A stretch of DNA of 64,000 bases, taken from positions 29,939,295 through 30,003,294 of the forward strand of contig NW_004955417.1 in the NCBI RefSeq assembly GCF_000276665.1, given 5' to 3'. Positions 1-11,189 of this stretch are shown piece after piece. The stretch comes from Chinchilla lanigera (taxonomy: Eukaryota; Chordata; Mammalia; Rodentia; Chinchillidae). Below the pieces are notes generated by a model that was not told the DNA's origin, made no database searches, and worked only from the letters and a program-made list of their open reading frames with translations. Numbering within the stretch: the stretch's first letter is position 1; each line of letters opens with the position of its first letter. The position numbers and the translations under genes were made by a program.

Positions 1-2940
1 TCTGGTCATAAGAAAGCCCAAGCAAAGCAGATTGAAAATTCCCATCCAGATTTGCACTCGGCCATTGAGAAGAGCTGGCTGTTTTTTCCTGGCACAGACA
101 GGGAAGGATGAATGTTCCCACGTGAGGTGTGGTTTGACAGCATTCATAGAGTGTTTCACCTCCACGGGGATGCTGCAGAGTTCTCCTTCTTCTCACCCTC
201 TGTCCTGTTCTCTTCTCATCAGGGCTGTGAGAGTGGTCAGAGGACTGTGCTGTGTAGATACTTTAGTGCACAGGGAACTTGCTTGGGTTATGATAGGTAC
301 AGCCTGCTGTCTGTCTCACGACAACTGGGAGAGTGTGTGTGTTTCTTCTCTTGTTCAGAGGAAGGATGGCGGGCTCGCCCCAGTGCAGTGTATTTCATCT
401 TCACATCAAACCTGGAGGAAAGGGAGCACCCATCAGAGCCAGGCAACCTCTGGTCTTGTCTCAGGAGACTTTGCTACCAGTGTACAACTTAAATACTGCT
501 GTTTACTGCTGGAATACTTCTCAGGAAGGACTGTTGTGAAAAGGGAGAAATGGGATATGGTGAGGGTTAAAAATTTGAACTTCCTTTTCATGTAGAGCTG
601 GAAAGCCTCCGATCTGATGTTTTCCTGAGCAAGATCTTGTGTTTTTAGAACTGATAGGATTCAGTTCCATTTCCTGGTTTCATTCTCCAGTGATCTTAGA
701 CAGCATTCCCGGATCTCGTCCATCTCTCTGGGACACAAAGGAAAAGCTGAATGGGTGGTTGGACAAAGCCAGCTCTCCGCCGGGTGGCCATTGTCACATG
801 AGCAGGGTCCCGGCTGGGTCAGAGCAGGAATCCTCCCCGTGGATCGAGTAGACAGGAAAGTGAAACCCGCTCTCACCTTGCAGGGTCGTAGTGGCATGGG
901 TTTGCAGAAACTCTGCCCTTCCCAGATGCTCTGGGACAATGTCTGTGTGTGACTCCGTGTTGGAGCCCACTGTACCAGGCCCCACATGCTGGCTTTTCCC
1001 GCAGTCACATCCGTATTGTACATGAAGAGTTGGTGGAGCTGGATGTGCCTGTGTGTCACCTGGCAGAGCTGGTTCAGTACAGACCTGACAGGTTTTGGAT
1101 GTGGCCTGGGTTTCTGCATTTTCAGCAGCTCCACATGAGATGCTGAGGTGTTGGTCCCAGGGCCATGCCATGCATCTAGAGACCCAGAGCTTTGGTGCCC
1201 TGGAAGCCTCTGCTCTGACATATCTGCTGTCCCCCAGAGCTCGTGTCCTCGGGGCTGCATTGCGGGAGGTCACTGCACTGTGAGGGGTTACAGCTGGCTT
1301 GGTTTAGGAAGTGGGGTCTGGTTCAAAGAGGTGGGTCACTGGAGGTGTGGCCCTGTGACCCAGAAGGGTTTATCTCTCTGCTTCCTGGCCACCAAGAGGT
1401 GGAGAGGTGAGCATCTTTCCTCTACCAGCTCCTTCCATCAGGCTTGGAGTCAGCCCCCCATGGACTAAAATGTCAGCCAGAATACATCTTTCCTTAAATT
1501 GCAGGTGTTGGGTATACTGTCCCAGTGAGGAGAAAGTGACTCAGACCCCAAAGCGAGGACCCTTTACAGACAGGAAGTAGAGGCCAAGAGAAACTGTCTG
1601 ATCCCGTCCTGCAGACTCTGTCTCCTGGTCCAGCACGTTTTGAAGTGTGTTAACGTTAATGCTTCCATACTCACCTTCTTAGCTATCTCTTGAGTTACTA
1701 TTTTTATATATTTGGTTTCCAGGTCGTAACAACTCCTGGACTTCCTTTACAAATATTAAATATCTATAAGTTCTTTTCAAAACGGGGTGATGTGAAGTAG
1801 ACCATAACATGGGCCAGAACTGAGTGTTTCCTCAGTCCCGCAGATGAAGATGGCCAGCTCTACTCCCCATATGGACCACAGTGTGGTTCGTGTTGACAGA
1901 CTGCAGGGTATGGGGTGTTCTGCCAATGACAGGCCGGGGAGCCAATGTGTTCACAGGATCTTCTACCAAAGGCAGATTTGGGATCTCTCATCAGCTCTGT
2001 AGAAAAAATGATACCAGAAGTTTTTAACCTGGGCTGCCTGCTGGGTACACACGTGAACTTTTCAAAACTGGCTGTGTGCCACCCGCAGTGTGGGACCAAT
2101 TATTTTGGCAGTGGATGTGGCATTACCTGGTTGAAGTCCACCACATGAATCTGATACAAGGCGGGGCTGAGCCGTGTTGTGGAAAGAACCCTGGTATTAA
2201 GCTCATGCTACTAAAAGCAATTAAATCCTAACAAAGATTGCTGGGCGGGACCCAAGCATGTTTTTTTTTTTTTTTTTTTTTTCTTTTTAAAGGTATTGTA
2301 TAGTGTTATTATGTAGTGGGTTAGCACCATGGTTCCAGCCCATTTGCCTAGTAAACTCACTGTCTTTGAGGTGAATAATTATTTTAGTAGTGTATGAAAA
2401 ACTGCACTTTTCTTCCTCTTGATGAGATTTTAAGGAAAATTATCAAATTTCAATAAAGAAGAAATGGGCTTTGGTTAAAAAGATGACAGCTATGAAAACA
2501 GGCAACAAAAGAGAAGAACTTCCACAGGATCGGATCTGTTCACGTTTTAAGTTGAAGGCTTCTAAGCAAGAGTGTGACAGTTTGACAAAGGATTGCGAGA
2601 TAATCCCATTTGTACTCCTGTTCGTGCATTTTTGTGTTGTATATCTTTGCCATTAGGAGTAAAAGCTCAATAATAATTATGTAACATTAAGTTGAAAAGT
2701 TTTGAGAGCCTGTGTTATTGGGGAAAGCGATCTGTTAAATGCTCATATCTGGTGGATGTGATCTTTAGCATTTTCCCCGGGCTGGATTCTCTCTGTTCTG
2801 AGGACTAGCATAGCATCCTTAGTTTCTTATCAGCTTTACAGGCTTGTCCTGTAACACAAAAATAGAAATTATAACAAGTTCACGAGGTATTGTTCCTGGG
2901 AATGTGGATTATTCCCAGAATTTATCGCTCAGATTGTGTT
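1..2940. other. Non-genic stretch, no recognised repeat
   Basis: Both strands were read for splice-bounded open frames and for common repeat families. Open frames here (up to 199 codons on the minus strand at 661-1260) show no domain, repeat or signal that I recognise and overlap other frames, so I treat them as chance. A 22-base T run lies at 2261-2282 with no SINE body next to it. A weak MIR-like trace may lie around 1550-1610, but it is too short to call. Confidence 0.5.
2261..2282. repeat. T homopolymer (22)
   Basis: A pure run of T, with no SINE body on either side. Confidence 0.95.
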
Positions 2941-2959
2941 ACAGAAAGCCTAGGTGACA

Positions 2960-3060
2960 ACAGTCCGTGATACTGTGAAGCGTCCGCGTTTTAGTACGGA
3001 AAGCAGCTGCACATCCGGAAGCTGCCTGCCACTTCCGGTGAGGAAGCAAGCAAGCTTTCA
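2960..3060. promoter_or_regulatory. CpG-bearing cluster with inverted ETS-like sites
   Basis: Seen in the sequence: within about 90 bases of otherwise CpG-poor DNA there are several CpGs, and a CCGGAAG at 3015-3021 faces a CTTCCGG at 3032-3038, ten bases apart. CCGGAAG is the established core of ETS-family sites such as GABPA and ELK. CpG retention outside an island suggests methylation-free or selected sequence. That it is a promoter or enhancer is inference; no TATA box, CpG island or first exon is visible beside it. Confidence 0.3.
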
Positions 3061-3199
3061 GTTTCTGTCTCCACCACTGACTCAGGGAGAAACCAAGTTC
3101 CTGACCAAGTTAAGACAAAAATTGAGCTACTGCGAGTTTTCATGTACTCGTTGCCCTGTTTATGAATAGTTTAAATCATCTTGAATGTATGAAGTCTCA

Positions 3200-3309
3200 T
3201 GAAAAATGATTCTTCCCAAAATTATTGTAATACTTCTTATATGGTGACTTGTTAAAATTAAATTACCCTGAAAAGGTTTTCTCTTTGGAGTTCCATTCAT
3301 TCATTCAAT
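3200..3309 (+). repeat. Local duplicate A (partner at 5393-5500)
   Basis: The last 72 bases, 3238-3309, match 5429-5500 with about six substitutions and no gap. Weaker similarity continues roughly 35 bases to the left. The shared block ends in ATTCATT units of the kind found at the 3' end of L2. Either a 2.2-kb-spaced local duplication or two copies of one unnamed ancient repeat would explain it. Confidence 0.6.
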
Positions 3310-3532
3310 GAGGTCTGCTCCTGGTAGCAGGTGTGTTTTGATGCGGCTTGCTACCTTCATGAGCACTGTTAGGCAGGCATAAAGATCTTTGCGTTATTCA
3401 ATCTCTTGCTCTTCATTAGGATTCTCTACCTGGGAAAAATCTTAATTTTTGTGTGCTTTCAAAGAAGTGAGACAGAGAGGAAGGAAAGGAGCTCTGCCAA
3501 ATGAGTTTTATTGTTGTTTTTGTTTTAATGTA

Positions 3533-4062
3533 GGAGGTATGATTGAAAATACAGTGCATGCTTAAATTAAGTAACAGTGATTACGGTAAAAGACACAGTG
3601 CCATGGGATCCCCGTCAAAACCCTCCTCCTTGCTTGGAACACACTTGTCCCATCCCTTTTACCACTTTATGAAGCAGTTCTGGAGTCCTCTTTCCTGAAC
3701 GTCTTTAGTCATGCTGTCATGGCTTCTTCCATATCCAGAATGAACTCCAGATGTTCACCTTTCACAGCCATCTGAACTTCAGGATGAACTAAAGGTTGCA
3801 TGGTGCCCGATGTGGTCAGTAGGGTGGATGAGGGCACCTGCCACGTTTTTAGGAGCTTGCCCTCCACTGGATGACACAGGAGCATTCACTGTATTTTTGG
3901 TCACACCTTGTAAAGGTACTCAGGAAAGAGGACATCCAGAACTGCTTTAGAAAGTGTCAAGAATGATGGGATCACTGTGCCTTCAGCAGGGAGGAGGATT
4001 CTTGGGGTGATTCATGGCCGTGCATCTTTTACTGTAATGATTTTTTTAAGTGTAAATACTTC
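3533..4062 (-). mobile_element. Tc1/mariner-derived fold-back element, copy 1
   Basis: A roughly 530-base element lies between TA dinucleotides at 3531-3532 and 4063-4064, as expected for Tc1/mariner target duplications. The left end (3533-3560) reads GGTATGATTGAAAATACAG. Its inverted match, GTATTTTTGGTCACACC, recurs inside the element at 3891-3907. Long arms of about 120 bases, 3576-3698 and 3920-4042, are imperfect inverted copies of each other; both share the run AAGCAGTTCTGGA and then CTCTTTCCTGA. The middle corresponds to the C-terminal end of a mariner transposase on the minus strand, broken by stops. It cannot code for active transposase. It is homologous to the copies at 27748 and 47624. 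Naming a known family would need a repeat library. Confidence 0.75.
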
Positions 4063-4064
4063 TA

Positions 4065-5390
4065 TGCCCTCAGCGCAGCTGGCAGCATGCCAGTCTCATA
4101 CAATGTGAATACTCACTGTACATTTCGATCGCACCTTGTGCATTGCCTGGGAACCAGAGGTGCTGACAGATAGACGAAAGAACTATTAATATAATCGTGG
4201 CAGAGCAGTGCAGAGCCAGCGGGTAGAGGTGTGTGTTGTAGCTGCTGTGGTCTGAATCGGTTTGTCTCTCAAATGCCTGCTGTGGCAGGGTGGGGATGCG
4301 GGGCTTTGTTCTTTCCACCCTAACTTTCACTGTGTAAAGGTCTATCCTTCTGCCAGCTGCTTCTCAATGCCTCTGTTCCTCCTTCAGTCAAAGCACAAAG
4401 GAACTGCATCATGCTCGCTGTGTCACGCCTGGCCAGCGGCCGTCCCGACCACGCAGCCTGTCCTGACGAAGCTGCGCACCTTCCCCTCGTCCAGCTGGCC
4501 CTGAGCCACACAGTCCTCTTGTCACCTGTATTCAAAGCCCAGAACGAGACACTGCACTGCAGCAGCCTGGCCTTTCCTGGCCAGCAGCCTGGGACCCTGG
4601 TCTGCCTCACATGATCTGGGTTTCAAAGTATGTGGGCAGCTTGCTGAATAGGCCTTCTGCTGGACGGGCAGGGATTGACATGTTCCAAACCTTTACTGCT
4701 AGTGTCCCTCATTTGGCCTCCATTGAGTTATTTTCAGTCCAGCCTTTGACATTTAGGATAATGCACTTACAGGGCCAGGGTCTTTACCTGTTGGTCTCTC
4801 CCTGGCGGGCAGGAGTTGGCAGCTCTGGGGTTGAAGAAGGTGCTGGGTTTCTGGAGAAGAGCTGTGACGACTCTCGAGGCTCAGGAGGGCTGGGCCTGCT
4901 TAGACTGGGCTGCTCTCTCGGGGGTTCTGATGCTTTGATGGCCTAGGCCCCCAACAGCTTTGTTATTTACCCGTGCCCACTCAACAAAACACCTAGTAGA
5001 ACTATAATAAGCATCTGCAAACTTCAGCTATTTCACCTGCCCTTTAAAGGTCCTTCACTTACGGATGAGAAAACTGACCCAGACAGTCAAATATCTTGAT
5101 TATAGTAAACTGATAAAGCTCCTTTGACACTTCTATGAACCCATTTGAATTAGAATATCCCCCTCAGAGCCTGCCTATGGTAAATGCCTTTCGAGTGCCC
5201 CATGGTGAGGCGGGTGCGCTGTCCGTCTCTCTGAGGGTTGCTGGCTGCGCATGGGTGTGGTGGTCTCTGTTTGTGTTCTGGTCTCCTCTGCCCCACTACT
5301 GGCCACAATGCTGAGACTGCATGAGGCCCTGCTGTGGCCTGGAGTTGGTCAGCAACACCGAGAGTGCATTTAAGAAAGATTGACGATGTG
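4065..5390. other. Non-genic stretch
   Basis: No exon with acceptable splice sites and no identifiable repeat was found. Open frames of 80 to 113 codons on both strands overlap one another and show no family features. A faint MIR-like segment (a run resembling the ACGGATGAGAAAACTGA core) occurs near 5055-5080 on the minus strand; it is too degraded to bound. Confidence 0.45.
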
Positions 5391-5392
5391 TG

Positions 5393-5500
5393 GAGAAATG
5401 GTCTTCCCTGAAGTATCTCAATATTGTTTATATGGTGACTTGTTAAAATTAGATTACCCTGAAAAGAGTTTCTCTTTGGAATTTCATTCATTTATTCAAT
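5393..5500 (+). repeat. Local duplicate B (partner at 3200-3309)
   Basis: The second member of the duplicated block. Here the trailing ATTCATTTATTCAAT flows directly into an L2-like 3' end, whereas in the partner the similarity stops abruptly. That difference suggests this copy is closer to the ancestral context. Confidence 0.6.
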
Positions 5501-5605
5501 AAAGATTTATGGTCCATTTGCTATACATAAGACACATAACCATTTGTGGTACATTAGAGGGCAAAACATAGAGAACAAAGATAAATTATCATGGCTCCAT
5601 GGAAA
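5478..5605 (-). repeat. L2 LINE 3' end remnant
   Basis: The order of motifs matches the reverse complement of the L2 3' end: ATTCAATAAAGATTTAT, a degenerate accumulation-of-transitions zone, then AACAAAGATAAATTATCATGG followed by the 'ccactccagtg' tail. Typical for an old mammalian L2 fragment; divergence is high. Confidence 0.5.
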
Positions 5606-5844
5606 TTCCACTCCAGTGTGAGAAAGCAGACAGTAAAGAGGAATATGCCATGGGAGTAAATTACACAGATGCTGCCTATGCCAGGGTTCAGGGAAATAGC
5701 AGGCCGAGGAGATGTCTGGGAGACAGCCTGAGACTCTGGACAGTGACCCGCAGGGTCCTCCTCAGGAAGAGGACTCAGGAACAAGACTTGAGGGGTGAGG
5801 GCTCCTCCACAGGGTTGGTGCCAGGCTTTACCTGGGTTTCCCTT

Positions 5845-6765
5845 AGATTTAAAACTCGACTCTGTTGGGGTATAATTCGCACACCACTATAATGGTGAGA
5901 CTGAGGAGTTTTAACGAATGGTTGTTCCATCGTGAATGTCTCTATCCCCATGGCTCTCTGCCCACCCAGTCCGTCCTCACCCTGTACTTCTAGTCCTCCA
6001 TCGTGACTGACCTGAGCTCTGTACCTGGACTTTCAATCTGTCCACCTGGATGCTTCTGACCATGGTCCACACAGTGTGTCTTTTGGGTTAGCAGGTTGAG
6101 GCTCCATCTGTTTACCTTGCTGTGTCTCCACGGTTCATCCTTCTGCTCTTCCATTAGCATGACATTGAATAAGTCAAATTGCTTTGCATTTCCAGTGATG
6201 TATTGATGGGCATTTGGATCACTTCTACTTTTCAGTAGTGCAAATGAAGCTACCATAGATGTGACTTGTGTGGTCAGATGTCTTCATTTCTCCTGTGTAG
6301 CCATCTCTGGAGAAAAGGTCTTGTTGGGTTATGCATATGTGAGTTTTTCACTTCCTAAGAAACTGCCAAATGGTTTCCCAAATGTTGGCAGTTTCCCAGT
6401 TCCACGGTCAGCGAAGAGAAGACCGGGCACTCTGCGTCCTTCTCGCGGCAGGGCACACAGCCTTTACAGGTTCTGGTGCACTGGGACCCAAGCAGTGGTA
6501 GTTCCTTGTGATTTTAATTTGCTTTCTCTTGGTCACTGGTAATACTGACCATTAGTTGTCTTTGTTTGTGGTTTGTTCAAATACATTTCATATTTAAGGA
6601 AATTAAATTGCTGATTTTAAAGTTATTGAGCTGTAGGAAGTCTTTATAACCTTGATATCAGTCCTTTGACATAGTCTATAAAATAAGCTTGAGGTGAACT
6701 TCATTTTCTCAGTATAGATCCCTGGCGTTCTTAAGTTTTATGAACTTATGCAATGATCAGAATGA
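5845..6765 (-). mobile_element. Old L1 3' UTR remnant (L1M type)
   Basis: Read as the reverse complement, the segment follows the established order of mammalian L1M 3' UTRs. A 'TTGATGGGCATTTGG' block lies near 6205, then 'AACTGCCAAATGGTTTCCCAAA' near 6360-6385. The 'GACCATTAGTTGTC' zone follows near 6547, and then 'TTATTGAGCTGTAGGAAGTC' with 'CTTTGACATAG' near 6625-6675. No coding frame remains. It pre-dates rodent radiation judging from divergence (inference). Confidence 0.7.
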
Positions 6766-9700
6766 AGTACCAGATGCTAAGTGTGATGTGAGTTTTGCAT
6801 GACAGTGATAGCTCTGGTCAGCTTGAGGGTGTTTCTTGCATCAGGCAACTTTCTGCTCCTCATCACCTTGTGCTTGTGTATAGTTCTCATTAGTTTCTCC
6901 TTGGCTTTCACGTTTGTAAGTTTTTTGTGTGGATAATGTGTTCCCTGTAAGTCTTCTCCCTCCCCGGACTGTGTCGTGCTTTTCTTCTTTATCCCCCAGG
7001 TGACTCTGCTCATTAGATACTTAAGAATATATTTATTTATTCATTCATTTGACCAGAGCTGTATTTCAAGCCTAAGGTTTGTAACTTTTGGCCATTTTGT
7101 GGGTGCTTGGTGGTTTTGCTCCCATGTCCCAATCAGAGTTCTCTGGAAATGGAGCAGAAGGTGTCACCTCACCATACAGAGTTGGCCTGCACTTGGCGAG
7201 GCTGAGGGTCTGCGTTCACTGGGGACCCGAGGCCCCAGAGCTCTGTGTGGCCCTGTTGAGGTCCCCAGAACTAAGATGCCACAGTGGGAGAATTGTTCAG
7301 CACTCAGCAGTCACCAGGCCCCAAAAGCAGAGTTAGCAGACCCAAAAGGATCTGCTCTCCCCGAGCTCTGCTGTGGCTTCAGCTGAGGGCCCACCACTCC
7401 CCGAAGGAGGGTGGTCTGCTGCCCTGAACCTGCACTCCGTGTCGCCTCCTCCAGAATGCCCTCACACACCAGTGTGACGTCTGACCGGCTATCAGGGCAC
7501 CTAGGCCCTTCAAACTGAAGACAAATAAACCACTGCACCATGGTGCAAGGAAAATAACTGCAGTTAAAACAGACAACCAAACCTTCTCACTGCACAGGCG
7601 AGCACAGCCAAGTACCACCAGCGAGGTCAGCCCGGGAAGAGCAACACGGCTATGGGTATGGGACCCGGGTGCTGGTGATCTGAGTGCCAGCTGCCCCCTG
7701 TGCACCAGCGCCCCAGGGCTAGGAACCACCGCCCGCTGCTGCCGCCACTGCGCTTTGTAGAGGATGCTTTTAAATACTGTTGCGATGTTTCTGGAGATCT
7801 TAGATACCCCTACCCCTCTCTGTAACCGTGTACATTCTTCACGTAGCTCCTGGGCTGAGAACACTCCCTCAGTCTCACAGGACTTCAAAGAACAGATATT
7901 TAGAGGAAATAGGAAGTCCGGTGTTTCTGGCTCCTGTGAGGTACCAAGCTGAGGTTTAAATCCTTATTCTTGTAAAGAAGATTTATTTGAGGGTATGCAG
8001 AATAACTCCTCTCCTTGAACTAGCCACAGGACGTGAACCTGCAGTAGCGTCAGAGGCATGCTTTACTGTTCCTTCCTGTTTGCGATATAAACAATCATGT
8101 GAGGGGGCCGATTGCCCCCCTCCCCACCCTCTCGCTGTGATTTTCCAGGGCTGGAGACGGTTCTTGCCATGGAAGGCTCTCCTTGCCTCCCAAGCCCCTT
8201 CTCTGGACCTCCGTCCTGGTCGTCAGGATGGGAAGCGGCACTGGGCGGGTGCGAGTGATCTTCGCAGACAACTCTGCCCGCGCTCTTGGCATGGGTGCTG
8301 AGTGTCCTCAGAACGCTTCCAAGGCTGAACAAGGAGCTGTGGGTATAAACAAGAACTGGAAGTACCGGCAGGATATGCGGTTTCATCCTATAAAACCCAT
8401 TTCTTGGCATCGGCGCCCGCACTGCGAAGAGGCGTCCATTTATCCTCTCGTGTCTCAGCTTGCTTTTAACTCAGCAGAGCCTCTGCTGTGCCAGGCAGAT
8501 TAAACCTGAGAGGGACTCAATTGGATTTAGGCTTCGGGGTGGGAACTGGCTCACACTGCGTTCCCAGCCCGCGTTCTGCGGATCACATTCTTCAGCCAAG
8601 CGAAAACCGCCGCCCTTCCAGGTCCCCACGCAGGGGGTCCCCTCCTCTGGGTGAGGCTGGACCGTTGAAAAGGAGCCCAGTTAGAGCCGCAGCTCCATCC
8701 ACTCAAGCTGCAGGGGAAATCCCGAAGGCCAGCGTGGCTGGCGAGACCGTCAGCACTTACCGCAGTGCAGCTCCCAGGTGAAGCTCTGGTAGGGCCGGCG
8801 CTTATTCCCAGCCCCACCCCGCCCTGGAGACCGTGGAGCTGAGTGGTTTAAACTTCCCTTCATAAAACGCTTTCAACGGGAGGATTTCTATTCCTTAAGC
8901 CAGGTGGGTTCCAGTGATACTTGCCTAACCCTCACTGGCATCAGATGTTCACATGAATTCAATTTACTTAAACCTCTAGCAATTTACCAAAAGAAAGGAA
9001 TTTCTCTGAGATTTTCACATGGTAAAGAATTGGTCCACTTAGCATACCCCCCCATAGTTCCAGATTAGATATAAAGCTTTGTATGTTCATATCCTTTCTT
9101 GTATTTATTACTACTTTATTGTATTGATAAATTGCCTTTGAAGGCAAGCGGACTTGAAATTGGGGGTGGTCCCCTTTTTTGAAGTCATGCATTACCAAGA
9201 CTCAATGTCACTGACGTTCAGCATGTTTGTGTAGCCCTTTATTAAACAGGGGCTGTGCTCAGCTCCTTCTTAATTGTAGCTTGAGGTGGGAAGTTCTGAC
9301 TGCCTGACGCTGTCCCTTTCCCCTCCATGCATACGTCTGTCCATCCAGCCTGCACTGCAGACAGGCCCAGCAAACCCAGCGAACCTACCTCCACTTAAGG
9401 GTGCGTCAGGCAGTTTGGGGTGTGCTTTCTTCCGGGAAAGTGAAACTATTCTGGGATTAGGACTAAGAGTTTTGAGAATCTGGACTCTAATTCGGGTGTA
9501 TCCGCCCAGAGGTCAGGTGGCTTGGCTGGCAGAAGGACAACTTAGGGACCAGGGACCGTTCGCTGTGCGGCCACAGAGCCATTTTCATCTCAGGAATGCG
9601 GCGGGGATGCCGGCTTTTCCCGGCCCCGTCCCACGCTGCCTCCTCGGTAAGCGTCCGCGCAGCTCCTGCACGTGGCAAAGCCCTGCGGAGTGTTGCCTGG

Positions 9701-9900
9701 CTATCGCTCGTCTCTCTGGCTGCTGGAAAGAATGGCTGCATTTGTTTGCAAGTTCACTTCTATTTCTTTTTTCCTAAGGAATGAAGTTGCCTTACCAAAG
9801 GCTGTCTTCAGCCATTCTTGAGTTGTATCTATGATAATAACTAAATTCATTATTCAAAATGGAACACTGTGAGAATGAAGGGGAGCTCTTAATCATCACA
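6766..9900. other. Non-genic stretch, mixed composition
   Basis: Nothing definite was found. 8060-8820 is GC-rich with scattered CpGs and several overlapping open frames on both strands (97 to 119 codons). None has matching splice sites or recognisable sequence. 9000-9250 is AT-rich. I see no tRNA, snRNA or SINE here. Confidence 0.45.
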
Positions 9901-9902
9901 CT

Positions 9903-10230
9903 GTGTATTAGTCATCTTTTCCTCCCTGCGGCACCACACCCCAAGCCACAGGTTTCATCTGGCTCCGTGTTTTGAAGGGATCGGTCCATAGCCAGCTGGT
10001 TCTAAGGCAGGAACATCATGGCACAAAGGCACGGTGGAGCAAAGGTGCTCTGTTCACGGCGACCAGGAAGCAGGGCTGGGAGCAGTGACAGAGCCAGTCT
10101 AGGACGAGGGACCCAGGCCACACCTCTAGAGCTCACTCAGTTACACTCAGAAGTTCCCTGTATGAAACGCCCTGAGCATTTCTGGATCCAGTCAGATTGA
10201 CATATGGAGATTAACGGTTGTATCCTGGGT
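9903..10230 (-). mobile_element. MaLR-type LTR remnant
   Basis: The segment begins with TGTATTAGTC, the reverse complement of the GACTAATACA that ends MaLR LTRs. It continues with the expected order: 'TTTCATCTGGCTC' and 'GGTCCATAGCCAGCTGG', then 'AACATCATGGCACAAAGGCACGGTGGAG', then 'CGACCAGGAAGCAGGG', and 'GGCCACACCTCTAGAGCTCACTC'. This is the pattern of ORR1/MST-like LTRs in rodents. The LTR is solitary; no internal region is seen. The far end is degraded and its limit is approximate. Confidence 0.6.
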
Positions 10231-11050
10231 GACGGCTGTAAGGGAGGAGCACCCTGGAATCTAGGATGATGGTGAAGTCTGGCTGTGACATTGTAGAGGT
10301 GCTCTCTGCCAGGGTGACTCTTGCGGGACTGACAAGGAAGGACTTGTGCTGTGTCACAGGGGAACTAGACCAGATACATGAATGCCAGCCTTACGCAGGG
10401 TTCGTGTACGTCCCCGGCCCACCAGGGCCAACACCAGAGAGGAGCTCTGGACTGCGGCCGGGCTCTCATAGGAGCTTGGTTTTGGTAAGTGAAGATTTTT
10501 ATGCATCCTGCATATTTTTGAAATCTGATGAAATTAGAAAGCATTCTTCAGAGGAGTGTTTAGAAGCACTTCCAAGAAGCCACCTTCGAAGGCGTGGGCC
10601 CTGAATCTGTCAGCCTTTCTGTAAGTGTACGATAGAGCTTTATCTTTCAAGCGTGTAGCAGCAAGTTTAGGAGGACATAGCTGATAGAAGCCATTGAACT
10701 AGGTACGATCACAACCACTGAGCTAGGCAACAGGAAAGTGTGTGTGAAGCTAATTTGTCCACGGTTACCCTTAGTTCACCTTCGTGACTGTCCAGCAACC
10801 GGGGCCAGATGGGATTCATCCCAGGGGAAGTCAGCCTGGCCCCAAGGTGGCTCCAGCGAGGCAACTGTTCATGGTGGCCACTGAAAGCTGAGACACTCTA
10901 ATGTCAGGGCTGATAGGAGATCTGATGAGTGATGTAGAGCCCTAGGAAGCAATCTACTGCACACTTATTGCAGCCCAAGCAAGCGCACAGTGACTCCACA
11001 GGTGTGCATCTCAGCCGTCCTGAATAGCACTTTTGCAAAGTACTTTACTT
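10231..11050. other. Non-genic stretch
   Basis: No supported gene or repeat. The 112-codon plus-strand frame at 10266-10604 has no recognisable domain and contains an internal GTAAGTG donor-like site (near 10484) without a convincing partner acceptor. Confidence 0.4.
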
Positions 11051-11064
11051 TAAATTACTTTTTC

Positions 11065-11185
11065 TTTTCCAGATGAGCAAGCTGAGGCTCAGGCTCAGTG
11101 ACTCCCTCACCTAGCCTAACGCCACTGCAGGTGGTCTGCTGAGCACCCCAGGCCTCCCGCTCTCTGCACAAGTCAGACCCTACCT
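11065..11185 (-). repeat. MIR SINE remnant
   Basis: Reverse-complement MIR signature: 'CCAGATGAGCAAGCTGAGGCTCAGGCTCAG' matches the usual 'acagatgaggaaactgaggcacagag' block, followed by a 'cacctagcctaac' counterpart of the 'tcacacagctagt' block. Old and diverged; ends approximate. Confidence 0.5.
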
Positions 11186-11189
11186 GGTG

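Noticed and set aside
8183..8503. 106-codon plus frame that looks protein-like in parts (ending near a GC-rich block)
   Set aside because: Opposed by a 119-codon minus frame; no exon signals and no recognised family.
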